Source: Blastomyces gilchristii SLH14081
Lineage: Eukaryota; Ascomycota; Eurotiomycetes; Onygenales; Ajellomycetaceae
DNA: 64,000 nucleotides
Assembly (NCBI RefSeq): GCF_000003855.2
Contig: NW_003101678.1
Location: 3,443,891 to 3,507,890, forward strand
Direction of reading: 5' to 3'
The translations under genes were made by a program, and so were the position numbers. This document shows, one piece after another, positions 12,406-24,767 of the stretch. Each line of letters opens with the position of its first letter. The first letter of the stretch is position 1. The notes beneath the pieces were generated by a model. It made no database searches, was not told the DNA's origin, and was given only the letters and a program-made list of their open reading frames with translations.

Positions 12406-12473
12406 ATCTGCTGAATGAACTAAGAGTACTAGCTCTTGAAGCTAAAAATACTAGTTAATTATAATGAAACAAC

Positions 12474-12751
12474 TGTGGCGGGCTGCGCCCGATCAATCAT
12501 ATAGACTATTCCGTTACACTTCACAGATTCCTACTGTTCTGATTCTCGGTCGCCGATCCTCGGCTGAAAACCTACAGAATTTCTATTCTTCCGCCCTGAA
12601 GCTCCACCGCGTACGCCACTGTGTACGCGTATAAATATTCACTCTGATTGCTGATTCTCACACTTTCTCTTTCTTTTCTTCTCTAATGTTTTTCACTTTG
12701 TTATATAAGATCTATATATTATACCAATCTATTCAGCGTAGACCTCTTACA
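12474..12751 (+). repeat. 5' LTR of G2 (CpG-retaining)
   Basis: Starts TGTGGCGGGCTG and ends CTCTTACA. It keeps many CpG, CC and GG sites that the 3' LTR of the same element has lost. It should hold the Pol II promoter; a TATAAATA motif lies at about 12641-12648. Confidence 0.92.
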
Positions 12752-13674
12752 TTTGAAAAACATTCATCATCTTCTCATTAGAAACAATTACTCACTGAGA
12801 TATTCAAACACATAACAATGTGTAAGAAAGAGAGAAACAGTCAAACAGTTAAGCAGACACTGAGTCTCAATCAGTTAAGTGAACACTGAGTTCTCAGATA
12901 GAAGCTTGCTTATCAGTTATCCTGACTCTGTAACAAGATCTTACAAAGAGAACAAGATCTTACAAAGAGAACAACATCTTACAAAGAGAATGTCAGTGAA
13001 AGATCTGAGAGTTCTAATACTACAGATGTATAAGATATTCATATAATTACACTTCTTCTGATTTCACAGATATCACATATCTGATAATTGATATAATCAT
13101 GTCTAATGATAGTATGGGAGAAATCTTGAACATGAGTATAGACACAGTGTCACAGTGACTCTGAGTAATATTAAAATTACAATAACAATAAATAGCTGAT
13201 ATGCATGCAACTCAATAACATCAATATGAAGAAATTCAACAATTATCTCACCAAGGAACCTCTGCACAGACAATTTCAATATCAATAGATTTAAATATAA
13301 AAGTGCTGAAAGAATGCTTAGATACTTCTGCATATTACAATACTTTCAATCTCACTCTCTACTCATTATAAAGGATGAAAATGCTTGTGAAACTGAGTGT
13401 AGATAAAGATGTCATCAGTTCATTAATCAATCAAAATTGATATATCAATGAATGATTGAAGAATTGTGTGAAACAGAAGTTTCATTCATGAATAGAAGTA
13501 TGTGAATCAGTGTTATGAACATCTGATAATATTATCAAATATCTTGATATTCTGTTTTAAGACAGTGCTATGCAATAGAAATCATTAGATTGATTACAGA
13601 GTGCTTAACAGAGAAACACTTCTCTCACAACATTCATTCCTGACTTTAATATCAAGATTCTAGAAGCAGGTGAT

Positions 13675-14230
13675 CAATCTTGAGAGAATTGAATAAAGAT
13701 TAATATACTCAAGAAGACATTAACTATCAAACTCTTACAGACTCTTATAAGCATAGATGAAGATCAGACTTATGAAGGTTTCTGTGTACAACTCTGAACA
13801 TTGAATGACTGTCTCACTAAGCTCAAGAGTATACAGAACAGTGATAGAAGATATTACATTCATACATCTGCACTAAGAAATAACCCAGCTACTTATACAC
13901 CTGTGCTGAGAAATAACAATAATGATACGGATGCTATGAACTGAGTAGACTTAAATATCTATACACAAGCAAGGGTCTCTGCTATTCAAACAGACTTCTG
14001 AGTTTCTGAGATCACCTCTGAAGAAGTCACTGATCAATATCAATAAGAAGTGTGCATTAACTGTAACTGATCAGAACATATCACTTTCAACTATCAATCA
14101 GCCTATATATCTTCTCATTCAAAAGAAAGATCAATGCCGGCAGTCCATGTCAATCACATTACATTAGAGAAAGATTCAGAAGATAACTATAAGAATGCTC
14201 TGATGAAACAGGGAAAAGATTAACTTCTGT
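13675..14230 (+). pseudogene. G2 gag remnant with zinc knuckle
   Basis: Forward frames match the gag of the sibling copies (compare the minus-strand open segment 28749-28973 of G4, product beginning MKISMLKKTLTFKLL). Around 14060-14095 is a decayed CCHC-type zinc knuckle, C-x2-C then His and Cys. Gag would form the virus-like particle. Stops interrupt it throughout. Confidence 0.6.
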
Positions 14231-14279
14231 TCAAATTCACAAGCAGAAGCTTGAAGAGATCAGATGACAATGATTTGAA

Positions 14280-17200
14280 GAGAAAATGACAATGAATGCA
14301 ATTCTTGTATCTACTGTGATAGATAACATGTATAATATGAAAGTCATGATAGACAGTGATCTATGCTATTATACAATGATTAAATCTTCAGTTGTAAGAT
14401 ATTATAATCTTCAGTATATCTTCTTATTAAAATTCTGACTTCTCACAGAATTTAATGATTGAAAGAATGTTTGCATCTATTACATGATAAAACTAAACAT
14501 AGATGTCAGAGAACATCAATACAAAGATGTCTATGTATATAAAGTTAATAATCTTGATTATAATCTTATGTTAGAACTTGTCTGACTATCTGAATAAGAC
14601 ATCTTACTGAACACTCAGAACAGGAGCTTAATATTCCCTAATAATGATAGAATTGACAAAGATAATATTCATAAAATCATGAATCTGACACAAATCTCTG
14701 TCAATGCATACAAAATACTCTGAAAAAGAAGTCACTGACAGAATCACTGACAAGATCACTGACAGCAGAATCATGTGATAATCTACTCTATTAGTGTTAC
14801 TGATATTAAAAAGACTCTAGAAAAGTTATTCTGTATTATAATAATAGATTCTTATATGAAACTCTCTCAATAATATCATGAATATCTAGATATCTTCTGA
14901 CAAGATAATATTATAAACATACTCTTCTTATAAGATTCAGAAGTGAATCACAGTATCAAGTTAGAAAAGAAGAATGATAAAGACTCTAAATTATCATGAG
15001 ATCTTCTTTATAACATGTCTCAAGATGAACTTCTTCTTCTTCAAAAGACACTCAATAATCTGTTGAATAAAGAATTCATATATAGTAGTAACTCTTCTGC
15101 TACAGCCTCTATTCTCTTTGTAAAGAAATCAGATGAAGAACTCTGATTCTGAGTGAACTATCAAGAACTGAATAGATTAATAAAGAAGAATTATTATTCT
15201 TTATCTCTTATCAATGAAACTCTAGTTCATATTAAACAAGCTCAATGATTTACAAAGTTAGATGTCATCACTGCATTTCATAAGATTTACATTACTGAAG
15301 AAGATGAGTAGCTTACAGCATTCTGAACATAATATGATCTCTTTGAATGAGTAGTTACACTCTTTGAACTGGCTATTGTCTTCAGTACATTTCAGAAGTA
15401 TATCAACTGAGCACTTTAAGATTTCCTTGATGAATTCATATCTGTATATCTTGATGATATTCTCATCTTCACTGATGAGTTTAAGAAAGAATATCAAGAA
15501 CATGTACAAAAGATATTACAATGACTACAGAAAGCAGAACTACTAATAGATATAGATAAGTGTGATTTTAAGATTAAAAGTACAAAATATCTAGACTTTA
15601 TTATAGAAGCTGATAAGAAAATCTGAATAAATTCTGAGAAGGTCTCTGCTATTCTTGAATAAGAGACTCTGCACACTGTGAAAGATGTATGAAGCTTCAT
15701 CAGATTCACTAACTTCTATCAGTGATTTATACAGAACTTCTCAGATATTATGAGATCACTTACAGAACTTACTAAGAAAGACTCAGTATTTCAATAATCA
15801 GTGAATGTCAAAGCTGTATTTACATAAATGAAGAAGATGTTCATTAATACCTCTCTGCTGATAACATTCAATTCTAATCATGAGACAGTTATTGAAGCTG
15901 ATTTCTCTGACTATGTCACAGAAGAAGCTATATTGCAATATGATAATAAAGATGTCTTATAATCATATATCTTCATGTCTAAGAAACTGAGTCCTGCTGA
16001 ATGCAATTATAAGATCCATGATAAGAAATTTCTTGTAATTATACACTGTCTAAAAGAATGAGACTCTGAACTTCAAAGTATCTCTGAATTTGAGATAATC
16101 ACAGATCATAAGAATCTTAAGGACTTCACTACTACTTATAAACTCACTGAATAACAGATGCAATGATCTGAGTTCTTAAGCCACTTTCATTTTGTAATAT
16201 ACTATCATTCTGGCAGTCAGAACTTGATGATAGATGCTCTCTTATAATAAGAGTAAGATATATCTTTCAATGTAACAGACACCTGTTGAATGAACTAAGA
16301 ACATCAGCTCTTAGATCTGAAGATATTAATTGATCAAGATGAATCAGCTTATGACACTATACATACTTCTCTGATTAGAACTGTCACTGATATCTCAACT
16401 TCTCTTAAATCTACATTAGATGAACTATGACATACAGCAGCTTAAACTGATGAACTTCTTCAAACACTTACTAAAGTAGTATAATAAAAAGCACTCTGAT
16501 TTCCTTCAGAACTATATATAAGAATTGACATCTCAGAATATTCAATTAATAATAATAATACTCTACAATTCTGTGAATGATACTGAGTCTCTTACTCTGA
16601 ATTCTTTCACATCTGAATAATGCAAGAGATGTATGATTTATGTATGACTGATTATTCAGGCTGTGAACAACTGTATTAAATGATCTCTTGAGAATTCTAT
16701 TAATCTGAGATATCAAATAGCATCAGACACTTTATCTGAAACTGCAACTATTATTCTTTCATCATCTTATAAAGAAATTATAGAAAAGGCCTGCTGAAAC
16801 TGCTTAATATCTCTAATAGAATCTGATAAGATGTGATAATCAACTTCACTATTGATCTCTCTGAGAGTAAGAGTTGTAGAAACATTCTGATTATTATGAA
16901 CTAATTGAGTAAGAGTGTAATATTGAAATCTTGTAATAAGATAAATACTGAACAAGTCACTGAAGCTTTTCTACAGAGTCTATTCTATCAGATACATAAA
17001 TTATCAAGATCTATAATATCAGATCAGAGTCATCAATTTATAAACACTCTCTGAATAAGAATCTGTCAAGTTCTCAAGATTATATATCATTTGTCAACTA
17101 TCTATCACTCTGAGACTGATAATGCATCAGAACAGATAATTCAGACTGTAAAGAATTATCTTTATAAGTTCTGTAATTACTTATATGATGATTGATATAA

Positions 17201-17900
17201 TCTTCTTCTACATGCTGAAGTTGCTATCAATGACTGAGATGCTATTTTAACAGATATAAGCCTGTTCTTTCTCACATATGAATATTACATAAAGGTATTG
17301 AATCTTCTAGAGATTATATATTTCACACTGAAACTCTGCAGTTCAATTCAGATCACTAATAATATAGTGATAAAGCTATGAGATATCTGTGACTGAACAG
17401 AAGCCTTCATGACAAGCATTAAATAGAATTAAGAAGACTGAATTAATATTCACTGAGATTTCATTAAGTAATATAAGATAGAAGATCTGATATAATTGAA
17501 TCTTAAGAATATATAAATCACACACTCATCTTCTACACTGACTTACTGTTATAATAAATATAAAGTGATAGAAGTTCTAGACAGTTATAATTACTGTTTT
17601 AACATATTATCAGAAATTCATGATATCTTTTATACAAGCTTACTTCACTGTACTATCACTGATCTATTCTCTTCTCAACTGACTTTCAATTGACAGTTAT
17701 CAGAGATCATAGAAGAAGACAATGAACTTGAGTAAGAGATTGAATATATTCTTGATAAGAGACCCCGCAGCTGCAGCTGACAATATCTTGTGAAATAAGT
17801 CAGCTATGATTGCCTGATCTGAACTCTGAGCTCCGTGTTATCTAGAACAGCAGTTCTTGACTGATGAGAACTATGCACCTGCGACTCTATATCACTTCTG
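14280..17900 (+). pseudogene. G2 pol remnant (protease, RT, RNase H, integrase, chromodomain)
   Basis: Read across stops, the domains come in Ty3/gypsy order: an aspartic-protease region near 14300-14400 (catalytic DSG degraded to DSD), reverse transcriptase with the YLDD box at 15447-15458, RNase H about 15850-16150, integrase about 16500-17300 and a chromodomain about 17735-17880. The chromodomain marks it as a chromovirus, a group that tends to insert into H3K9-methylated heterochromatin. Most stops are TGA or TAA/TAG where homologues have Trp or Gln, as expected from G-to-A and C-to-T changes. Confidence 0.8.
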
Positions 17901-17915
17901 AAAAGAAGGGACTAA

Positions 17916-18193
17916 TGTAGTGAGCTGTGCCTGATCAATTATATAGACTATTTTATTACACTTCACAGATTTCTATCATTTCAATTCTCAGTTGCTGATT
18001 CTCAGCTGAAAACCTATGAAATTTCTATTCTTTCACTCTGAAGCTTCATCATGTATGTCACTGTGTACATGTATAAATATTCACTCTGATCACTGATTCT
18101 CACACTTTCTCTTTCTTTCCTTCTCTAATATTTTTCACTTTGTTATATAAGACCTATATATTATACCAATCTATTCGGCGTAGGCCTCTTACA
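17916..18193 (+). repeat. 3' LTR of G2 (heavily mutated)
   Basis: 278 bp, TGTAGTGAGCTG to CTCTTACA. Aligned to 12474-12751 it differs almost only by C-to-T and G-to-A, concentrated at former CpG and CpC/GpG positions. Confidence 0.92.
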
Positions 18194-19755
18194 CAACTTA
18201 TAACACTATATATGTTTCTCTGATTAGAATACTCTCTCTCTGAGCTGTCACTGATATTCTGACTTCTCTCAAATCTACACTGAATGAGTTGTGATATATA
18301 ACAGCTTAAACTGATAAACTTCTTTAAACACTCACTGAAGTAGTATGTCAAGTAGTATTCTAATTTCTCTTAGATCTATATATAAGAACTGATATCTCAG
18401 AATACTTGATTAATGATAATAATACTCTGTAATTTTATAAATGATGCTGAGTCTCTCAATCTGAACTCTTACATATCAGAATAATACAAGAGATGCATAA
18501 TTTATTTATAATTAGCTATTCAGATTATGAGTAACTATATTAAATAATTTCTTGAGAGTTCTACTGATCTGAGATATTAAACAGTATTAGATATTTTGTC
18601 TGAAACTGCAATTATTATTCTTCTATTATCTTATGAAAGAACTGTAGAAAAGATCTACTTAAATCACTCAATATCTCTGATAGAATCTGATAGAATGTGA
18701 TTATTGACTTTGCTATTAATCTCTCTGAGAGTAAAGATTGTAAGAATGTTCTAGTAATTATTAACTGACTGAGTAAAGATGAAATATTGAAATCTTATGA
18801 TAAGATGAACACTGAACGGATCACTGATACTTTCTTATAACGCTTATTCTATTAAATATATAACTTGCTGAGATCTATAGTATCTAACTAAGACTGTTAA
18901 TTTATAAGCACTCTCTGAACAAGAATCTGTCCAGTTCTCAAGATTATATATCACTTATTAACTACTTATCACTCTAAGACTGATAACATATCAGACTGAA
19001 TAATTCAGCCTGTGAAGAATTATCTTTATAAGTTCTGTATTTATTTATAAGATGACTGACACAATCTTCTCTTATATACAGAAGTTATTATTAATGATTA
19101 AGATACTATTTTAACAGATATAAATCTGTTCTTTCTTACACATAGTTATCACATAAAGGTGTTGAATCTTCTAAAGAAAACACAGTTCACACTAAACTCT
19201 TACAGTTCAATTCAGATCACTGATAATATAGTAATAAAGCTCTGAAATGTCTGTGACTGAGTAGAAGTCTTTATAATAAGTGTTAAACAAGATGAAGAAA
19301 ATCAAATTAATATCTGTTTAAATTCTGCTGAATAATATAAGATAGAAGATCTGATATGATTAAATCTTAAAAATATATAAATTACATACTCATCTTATAC
19401 ACTGAATTATTATCATATTAAATACAAAGTGACCTGAAGTTCTAGACAGTTATAACTACTATCTTAATACTCTATCAGAGATTTATAATATGTTTCATAT
19501 AAGCTTACTCTGCTGTACTGTTACTGACTTATTTTCTTGTCAACTGACTTCTGACTGACAATCACCAGAAATCATAGAAGAAGATAATGAACTTGATAGA
19601 GATAAAGATGTCTGATAAATATCTATAGCTGTGACTGATAATATCTTGTGAAATAAGTTATATAACTGTCAATCTGAATCTCAGACTTCATACTATGTAA
19701 TACAGCAGCTCTTAACTGATGAGAACTGTGCTTACTTTCAGAAAGAGAGAACTGA

Positions 19756-20059
19756 TGTGATAAGCTGCGTCTGATCATATAGACTATTTCATTACACTTT
19801 ATAGATTTCTCAGTCTGAAAGCTCTGATTCTTGAAAACTCTGATTCTCAGTTGCTGATTCTCAGCTGTCACTGATTCTCAGCTGAGAAATTTATACAGTT
19901 TCTATTCTTCTACTCTGAAGCTTTATTTTATACATAGATAAATATTCACTCTGATCACTGATTCTTGCACTTTCTCTTTTTTCAATCTCTAACATTTTTC
20001 ACTTTTATTATATAAGATCTATATCTTAATGCTGATCTATTCAGTGTAGGCCTCTTACA
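19756..20059 (+). repeat. 3' LTR of G1
   Basis: 304 bp from TGTGATAAGCTG to CTCTTACA, same family as the G2 LTRs. It is longer because a CTGATTCTCAG-like unit is repeated near 19820-19880. It ends directly against a SINE fragment. Confidence 0.85.
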
Positions 20060-20156
20060 ATGTATCTTCTACGGGTTTCAAATTCACACGCCTTGATTTC
20101 CCACGCCAAGGCGCTACTGAGTGGCCGTATTAATCATTCAGTCACACAATATTTAG
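20060..20156 (-). mobile_element. Fragment of tRNA-headed SINE
   Basis: Reverse-complemented, this matches the first 90 bases of the SINE at 4272-4643: decayed A box, the GCGCCTTGG stem and a mutated B box (GAATTTGAAACCC). The body and tail are absent. It abuts the G1 LTR end, so the SINE was probably present before G1 and was split or lost its remainder. Confidence 0.75.
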
Positions 20157-20286
20157 TTAATATCTACACAAATATTAATCAACAGTGGCTGAACTGAGTC
20201 TGTGCTTATTAATCAAAATTCATGCCTATTAATATAGTAGTCTATATAATATTATACAGGTAGATGATACAGATTATAAGCAGCTT

Positions 20287-20476
20287 TGTAAGAGACCTAC
20301 ACTGAATAGATTGAAGTGAATATTTATACATGTACACAGTAAAGCTTCAGAGCAGAAGAATAGAAATTCTATGAGTTTTTTAACTAAGAAGCAGTAACTG
20401 AGAATCAGAGCATTCCGCGGAATCTATAAAGTGTAGTGAAATAGTCTATATAATTGATCAGATGCAGTCTGTCATA
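20287..20476 (-). repeat. 3' LTR of G3 with internal deletion
   Basis: 190 bp against 278-319 in relatives. About 100 bp is missing between the GAATAGATT and GAAGTGAATATT blocks. Confidence 0.8.
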
Positions 20477-20792
20477 TTAGTTCTCTCTTTCTGAAAGTGA
20501 GTGTAGTTTTCATCAGTCAAGAGCTACTGTATCAGATAGTATGAAGCTGAAGTGTAAGTTGAAAGATTGTAATCAACTTATTTTACAAGATATTATCAGC
20601 TGCAGCTGTGAGATCTTTTATCAAGATTATCTTTAATCTTTTATTTGAGTTTATTATCTTCTTTCATGATCTCTGGTGATTGTCAGTCAGAAGTCAGTTA
20701 GAAGAGAAATAAATCATTGACAGTGTAATGAAGTAAGCTTGTATAAAACACATTATGAATCTCTGATGAAGTATCAAGATAATACTTGTAAC

Positions 20793-21493
20793 TAGACTGG
20801 CCGCCGGGATCATGAATTTCACATTTAATTTCATTTGATCTGGTTTCATACATTTCTTGGCGTGAATCCCGCTGGAACTAATCATTAGAACAACATGTAA
20901 AGTGACTATATATGAGATCTCAAAATGAGCTCATGACTTAGAAAAATTCAAAAAGTAGTCTCATTTGATTCTATTTAGTCTCATTCTTAGACTGGCCGCC
21001 AGAACCATGAATTTCACGTTTGATCTCATTTAGTCTGATCTCATACATTTCTTGACGTGAATCCCGCTGGGACTGGCTATTAAAAAAACATGTAAAGTGA
21101 CTATATATCAGATCTTAAAATGAAATCATGACTTGAATGAAATGAGAAAGTAATCTCATTTGATCTCATTTAGTCTCATTCTTGGCATAAAGTGACTATT
21201 TTTAGACATTTTAAGGTTTTTTTTAGACTATTTTTAATTTTTTAAAAAGTAACACTTTTTGATAACACTCAAATGAGATTTAAAGTCATTTAAAGCAATA
21301 AAAATAATTTAAATTGAGAAGTGAAAATCATGATTTCATTTGAAAAATGTGATAAGAGTAGACAGTAAGTCTCACTGAAACAGTATGAGACTACTATCTA
21401 ATGATAAAACCGTGCAATGAGATCAGTTGAATTGATAATAAAATCATCAAATATTCTGATTCTGATCCCAGACATGGTCACACGGTCAGTCTA
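20793..21493 (+). mobile_element. Composite MITE: 195-bp 5' piece plus full 506-bp copy
   Basis: A TAGACTGGCCG start at 20793 runs 195 bp, then a second start at 20988 opens a full 506-bp element ending at 21493. Outer flanks CTTGTAAC (20785-20792) and CTTGTGAC (21494-21501) are an 8-bp target duplication of the whole, not of the inner copy. See findings for a recombination explanation. Confidence 0.88.
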
Positions 21494-24476
21494 CTTGTGA
21501 CTGTCTAGAACTTCTGTTACTATGTATTTTATATAATAATAATTCAATACATGAAATGAGTGTGTGATTTATATATTTTTAAGATTTAATTACACAAGAT
21601 CTTCTATCTTATACTGCTTAGCAGAATCTTATCAGATATTGACTTAATCTTCTTAATCTTATTTAATGCTTATTATGAATACTTCTGCTGAGTCACAGGC
21701 ATCTCAGAGCTTTGTTACTATATTGTCAGTGATCTGAATCAGACTGCAGAGATTCAGTATACACTGTATAATCTCTAAAAGATTTAAAACTTTCATATAA
21801 TAACTATATATAAGAAAGAACAGGCTTACACCTGTTGAGACAGTATCTTAGTCATTGATAACAATCTCTGCATGTAAAAGAAGATTATATCAATCATCTT
21901 ATAAGTGATTGCAGAACTTATAAAGATAATTCCTTATAATCTGAATTATTTATTCTGATGTATTATCAGTCTCAGAGTGATAAGTAGTTGACAAACATTG
22001 TATGATCTTGAGAACTTGACAGGTTCTTGTTCAGAGAGTACTCATGAATTAACAGTCTCAATCTGATACTATAGATCTTGGCAATTCCTGCATCTGATAG
22101 AATGACCTCTGTAGAAAGACTTCAGTAACTTGTTTAATATTCATCTTATTACAAGGTTTTAATATTATGTCTTTACTCAATTGATTAATGATAATCAGAA
22201 TATTCTTGTAAGTCTTACTCTCAGAGAGATCAACAGTGAAGTCAATTACTATATCTTATTAGATTCTATCAGAGACATTGAGTGATTTTAATAGATCTTT
22301 TCTAGAGTTTTTTCATAAGATGATGAAAGAACTATAATTGTAGTTTTAGATGAAATATCTGATACTGTTTAATATTTCAGGTCAGCAGAACTCTTGAGAG
22401 ATCATTCAGTACAATTGTTCACAACCTGAGTGATCAGTCATACATGAATCATGCATCTCTTACATTATTCAGGTGTGTAAGAGTTCAGAGTGAGAGACTC
22501 AATGTCATTTACAGAACTGCAGAGCATTATTGTCATCAATTGAGCATTCTGAGATGTCAGTTCTTATATGTAGTTCTGGAGAGAATCAGAGTGCTGCTTG
22601 ATATACTGCTTCAGTGAGTGCTGGAAGAAGTTTATTAGTTTGAGCTATTATATGTCACAATTCATTCAGTGTAGATTCAGAAGAAGTTGAGATATTAATA
22701 ACAGTTCAGAGAGAAGGTATTTCAGTGATGGTTCAGAGAGAGAGTATTCTAATCAGAGAAGTATGTATAGTGTCATGAGTTGTTTTATCTTGATCAACTA
22801 ATATCTTTGAATTCAAGAGCTGATGCTCTCAGTTCATTCAGTGAGTGTCTGTTACATTGAATGATATATCTTACTATTATTATGAGAGAGTATCTATCAT
22901 CAAGTTCTGACTGCTGAAGAGATAGTATATTGTAAAAAGAAAATAACTTAATAGCTCAGATTATCATATCTGTTATTTGATAAGCTTGCAAATAATAGTA
23001 AAGTGTTTGAGATTCTTATAATCTGTGATTATCTCAAATTTGAACACACTTTGAAGTTCAGAGTCTCATTTCTCTAGATAGTGTATAATTGTGAGAAGTT
23101 TCTTATTATAGATCTCATAGTTGCATTCAACAGAGCTTAACTTCTTAGATATAAAGATATATAATTGTAAGATATCTTTATTATCATATTATAATATGGC
23201 TTTCTCTGTAACATAGTCAGAGAAGTCAGCTTTAATAACTGTTTTATAATCAGAGTCAAATATTATTACTAGAGAGATATTAATGAACATCTTCTTCATC
23301 TTTGTAAATACAGTCTTGATGTCTGCTGATAATTGAAATACTGAGTTCTTCTTAGTAAGTTCTGTAAGTGATCTTATAATATCTGAAAAGTTTTCTATAA
23401 ATTGCTGATAGAAGTTAGCAAATTTAATGAAGCTTTGTATATCTTTTCACAGTATATAAAGCTTCTCATTTAAGAATAATGAAGATCTTCTTGAGATTCA
23501 TTTAAATTCTCTTGCCAGCTTTTATGATAAAACCTAGATATTTTGTACTCTTGACTTTGAAATTATACTTATTAATATCTATTGATAGTTCTGCTTTTTG
23601 TAATTCTTGTAATACTCTTTATATATGTTCTTGATGTTCTTTTCTGAACTCATCAGTGAAGATGAGAATATCATTGAGATAAGTAGATACAAATTTATCA
23701 AGAAAATCTTAGAGTGCTCAGTTGATATACTTCTGAAATATACTGAGAGCATTAGTTAGTCTGAAGAGTGTGACTACTCATTTAAAGAGATTATATTATG
23801 TTTGAAATACTGTAAATCACTCATCTTCTTCAGTGATACAGATTTTATGAAGTATGATAATAACATCTCACTTTGTAAATCATTGAGCTTGTCTGATATA
23901 AGTTAGAGTTTCATTGATAAGAGATAAAAAATAGTGATCTTTCTTTGTTAATCTATTCAATTCTTGATAGTTCACACAGAATTGAAATTCTTTATTTAAT
24001 TTTTTTGCAAAGAGAATAGAAGCTGCAGCAGAGAAGTTGTTAATATATATGAATTCTTTATTTAACAGATTATTGAGTGTCGTTTGAAGAAGAAGAAGTT
24101 TATCTCAGAATATATTATAAAGAGAGTCTCATGATAATTTAAGATCTTTATCATTCTTCTTTTTCAACTTGATACTGTGATTCACTTCTGAACCTTGTAA
24201 GAGAGATAGATTTATAATATTATTATCTTATCAGAAGACATCTAGATATTTATAATACTATTAAAAGAGTTTTATATAAGAATCTGTTATTGTAACTAGA
24301 CTGATTATCAGAATTATGAATTTCATATTTGATTTCATTTAATCTGATCTCATACATTTCTTGATGTGAATCCCGCTGAGACTAGTTATTAAAAAAACAT
24401 GCAAAGTGACTATATATCAGATCTCAAAATGAAATCATGACTTAGAAACAATAAGAAAGTGATCTCATTTGATTTC

Positions 24477-24767
24477 TGTAAGAGATCTATGCTGAATAGA
24501 TCGGTATAATATATAGATCTTATATAATAAAGAGACAAATATTAAAGAAGGAAAAGAAAGTGAAAGTATGAGAATTGACAATCAAAGTGAATATTTATAT
24601 GCATATGTGATGGTGTACGCGGTGAAGCTTCGGGGCAGGAGAATTTATACATGGTCATGATGACTGAGAATTAATAATTGAGAATGGCTGAGAATCAGAG
24701 CTTTCAGCAGAATCTATGAATTGTAAATGAAATAGTGTATATAATTGATCAGATGCAGCCTGTCATA
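24477..24767 (-). repeat. 3' LTR of G4
   Basis: 291 bp, from TGTAAGAGATC to GCCTGTCATA as written on the plus strand. Confidence 0.9.

Larger units (their letters stand above)
12474..18193 (+). mobile_element. Complete Ty3/gypsy chromovirus G2 nested in G1
   Basis: The 5,720-bp element has two 278-bp LTRs and an internal region holding the gag-pol order of a chromovirus. It sits inside the integrase region of G1, with CAAC directly repeated at 12470-12473 and 18194-18197. The protein reading frames are full of stops from transitions, so it is non-autonomous. Its structure is intact otherwise, so it inserted after G1. Confidence 0.92.
8136..20059 (+). mobile_element. Ty3/gypsy chromovirus G1 (outer, interrupted three times)
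   Basis: The remains of one plus-strand gypsy are found in the segments 8136-8344, 8851-11439, 12406-12473 and 18194-20059. They are co-linear with the complete copy G2: gag (WMKISMLKKTL-like region), protease, reverse transcriptase, RNase H, integrase and chromodomain, then a 3' LTR. The 5' LTR and first part of the internal region are missing; the sequence begins at the hAT terminus. Inserted into it are a MITE (8345-8850), a truncated LINE (11440-12405) and gypsy G2 (12474-18193), each with a target-site duplication. Stops in every frame make it a fossil. Confidence 0.85.
20287..24296 (-). mobile_element. Ty3/gypsy chromovirus G3, 3' half, minus strand
   Basis: Minus-strand gypsy of the same family: a 3' LTR at 20287-20476, then chromodomain, integrase, RNase H and reverse transcriptase in reverse order. 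The catalytic box is degraded to YLND near 23660-23680. It stops abruptly at 24296, inside the RT-proximal region, where a MITE begins. Gag, protease and the 5' LTR are missing. A composite MITE (20793-21493) interrupts it. Confidence 0.85.
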
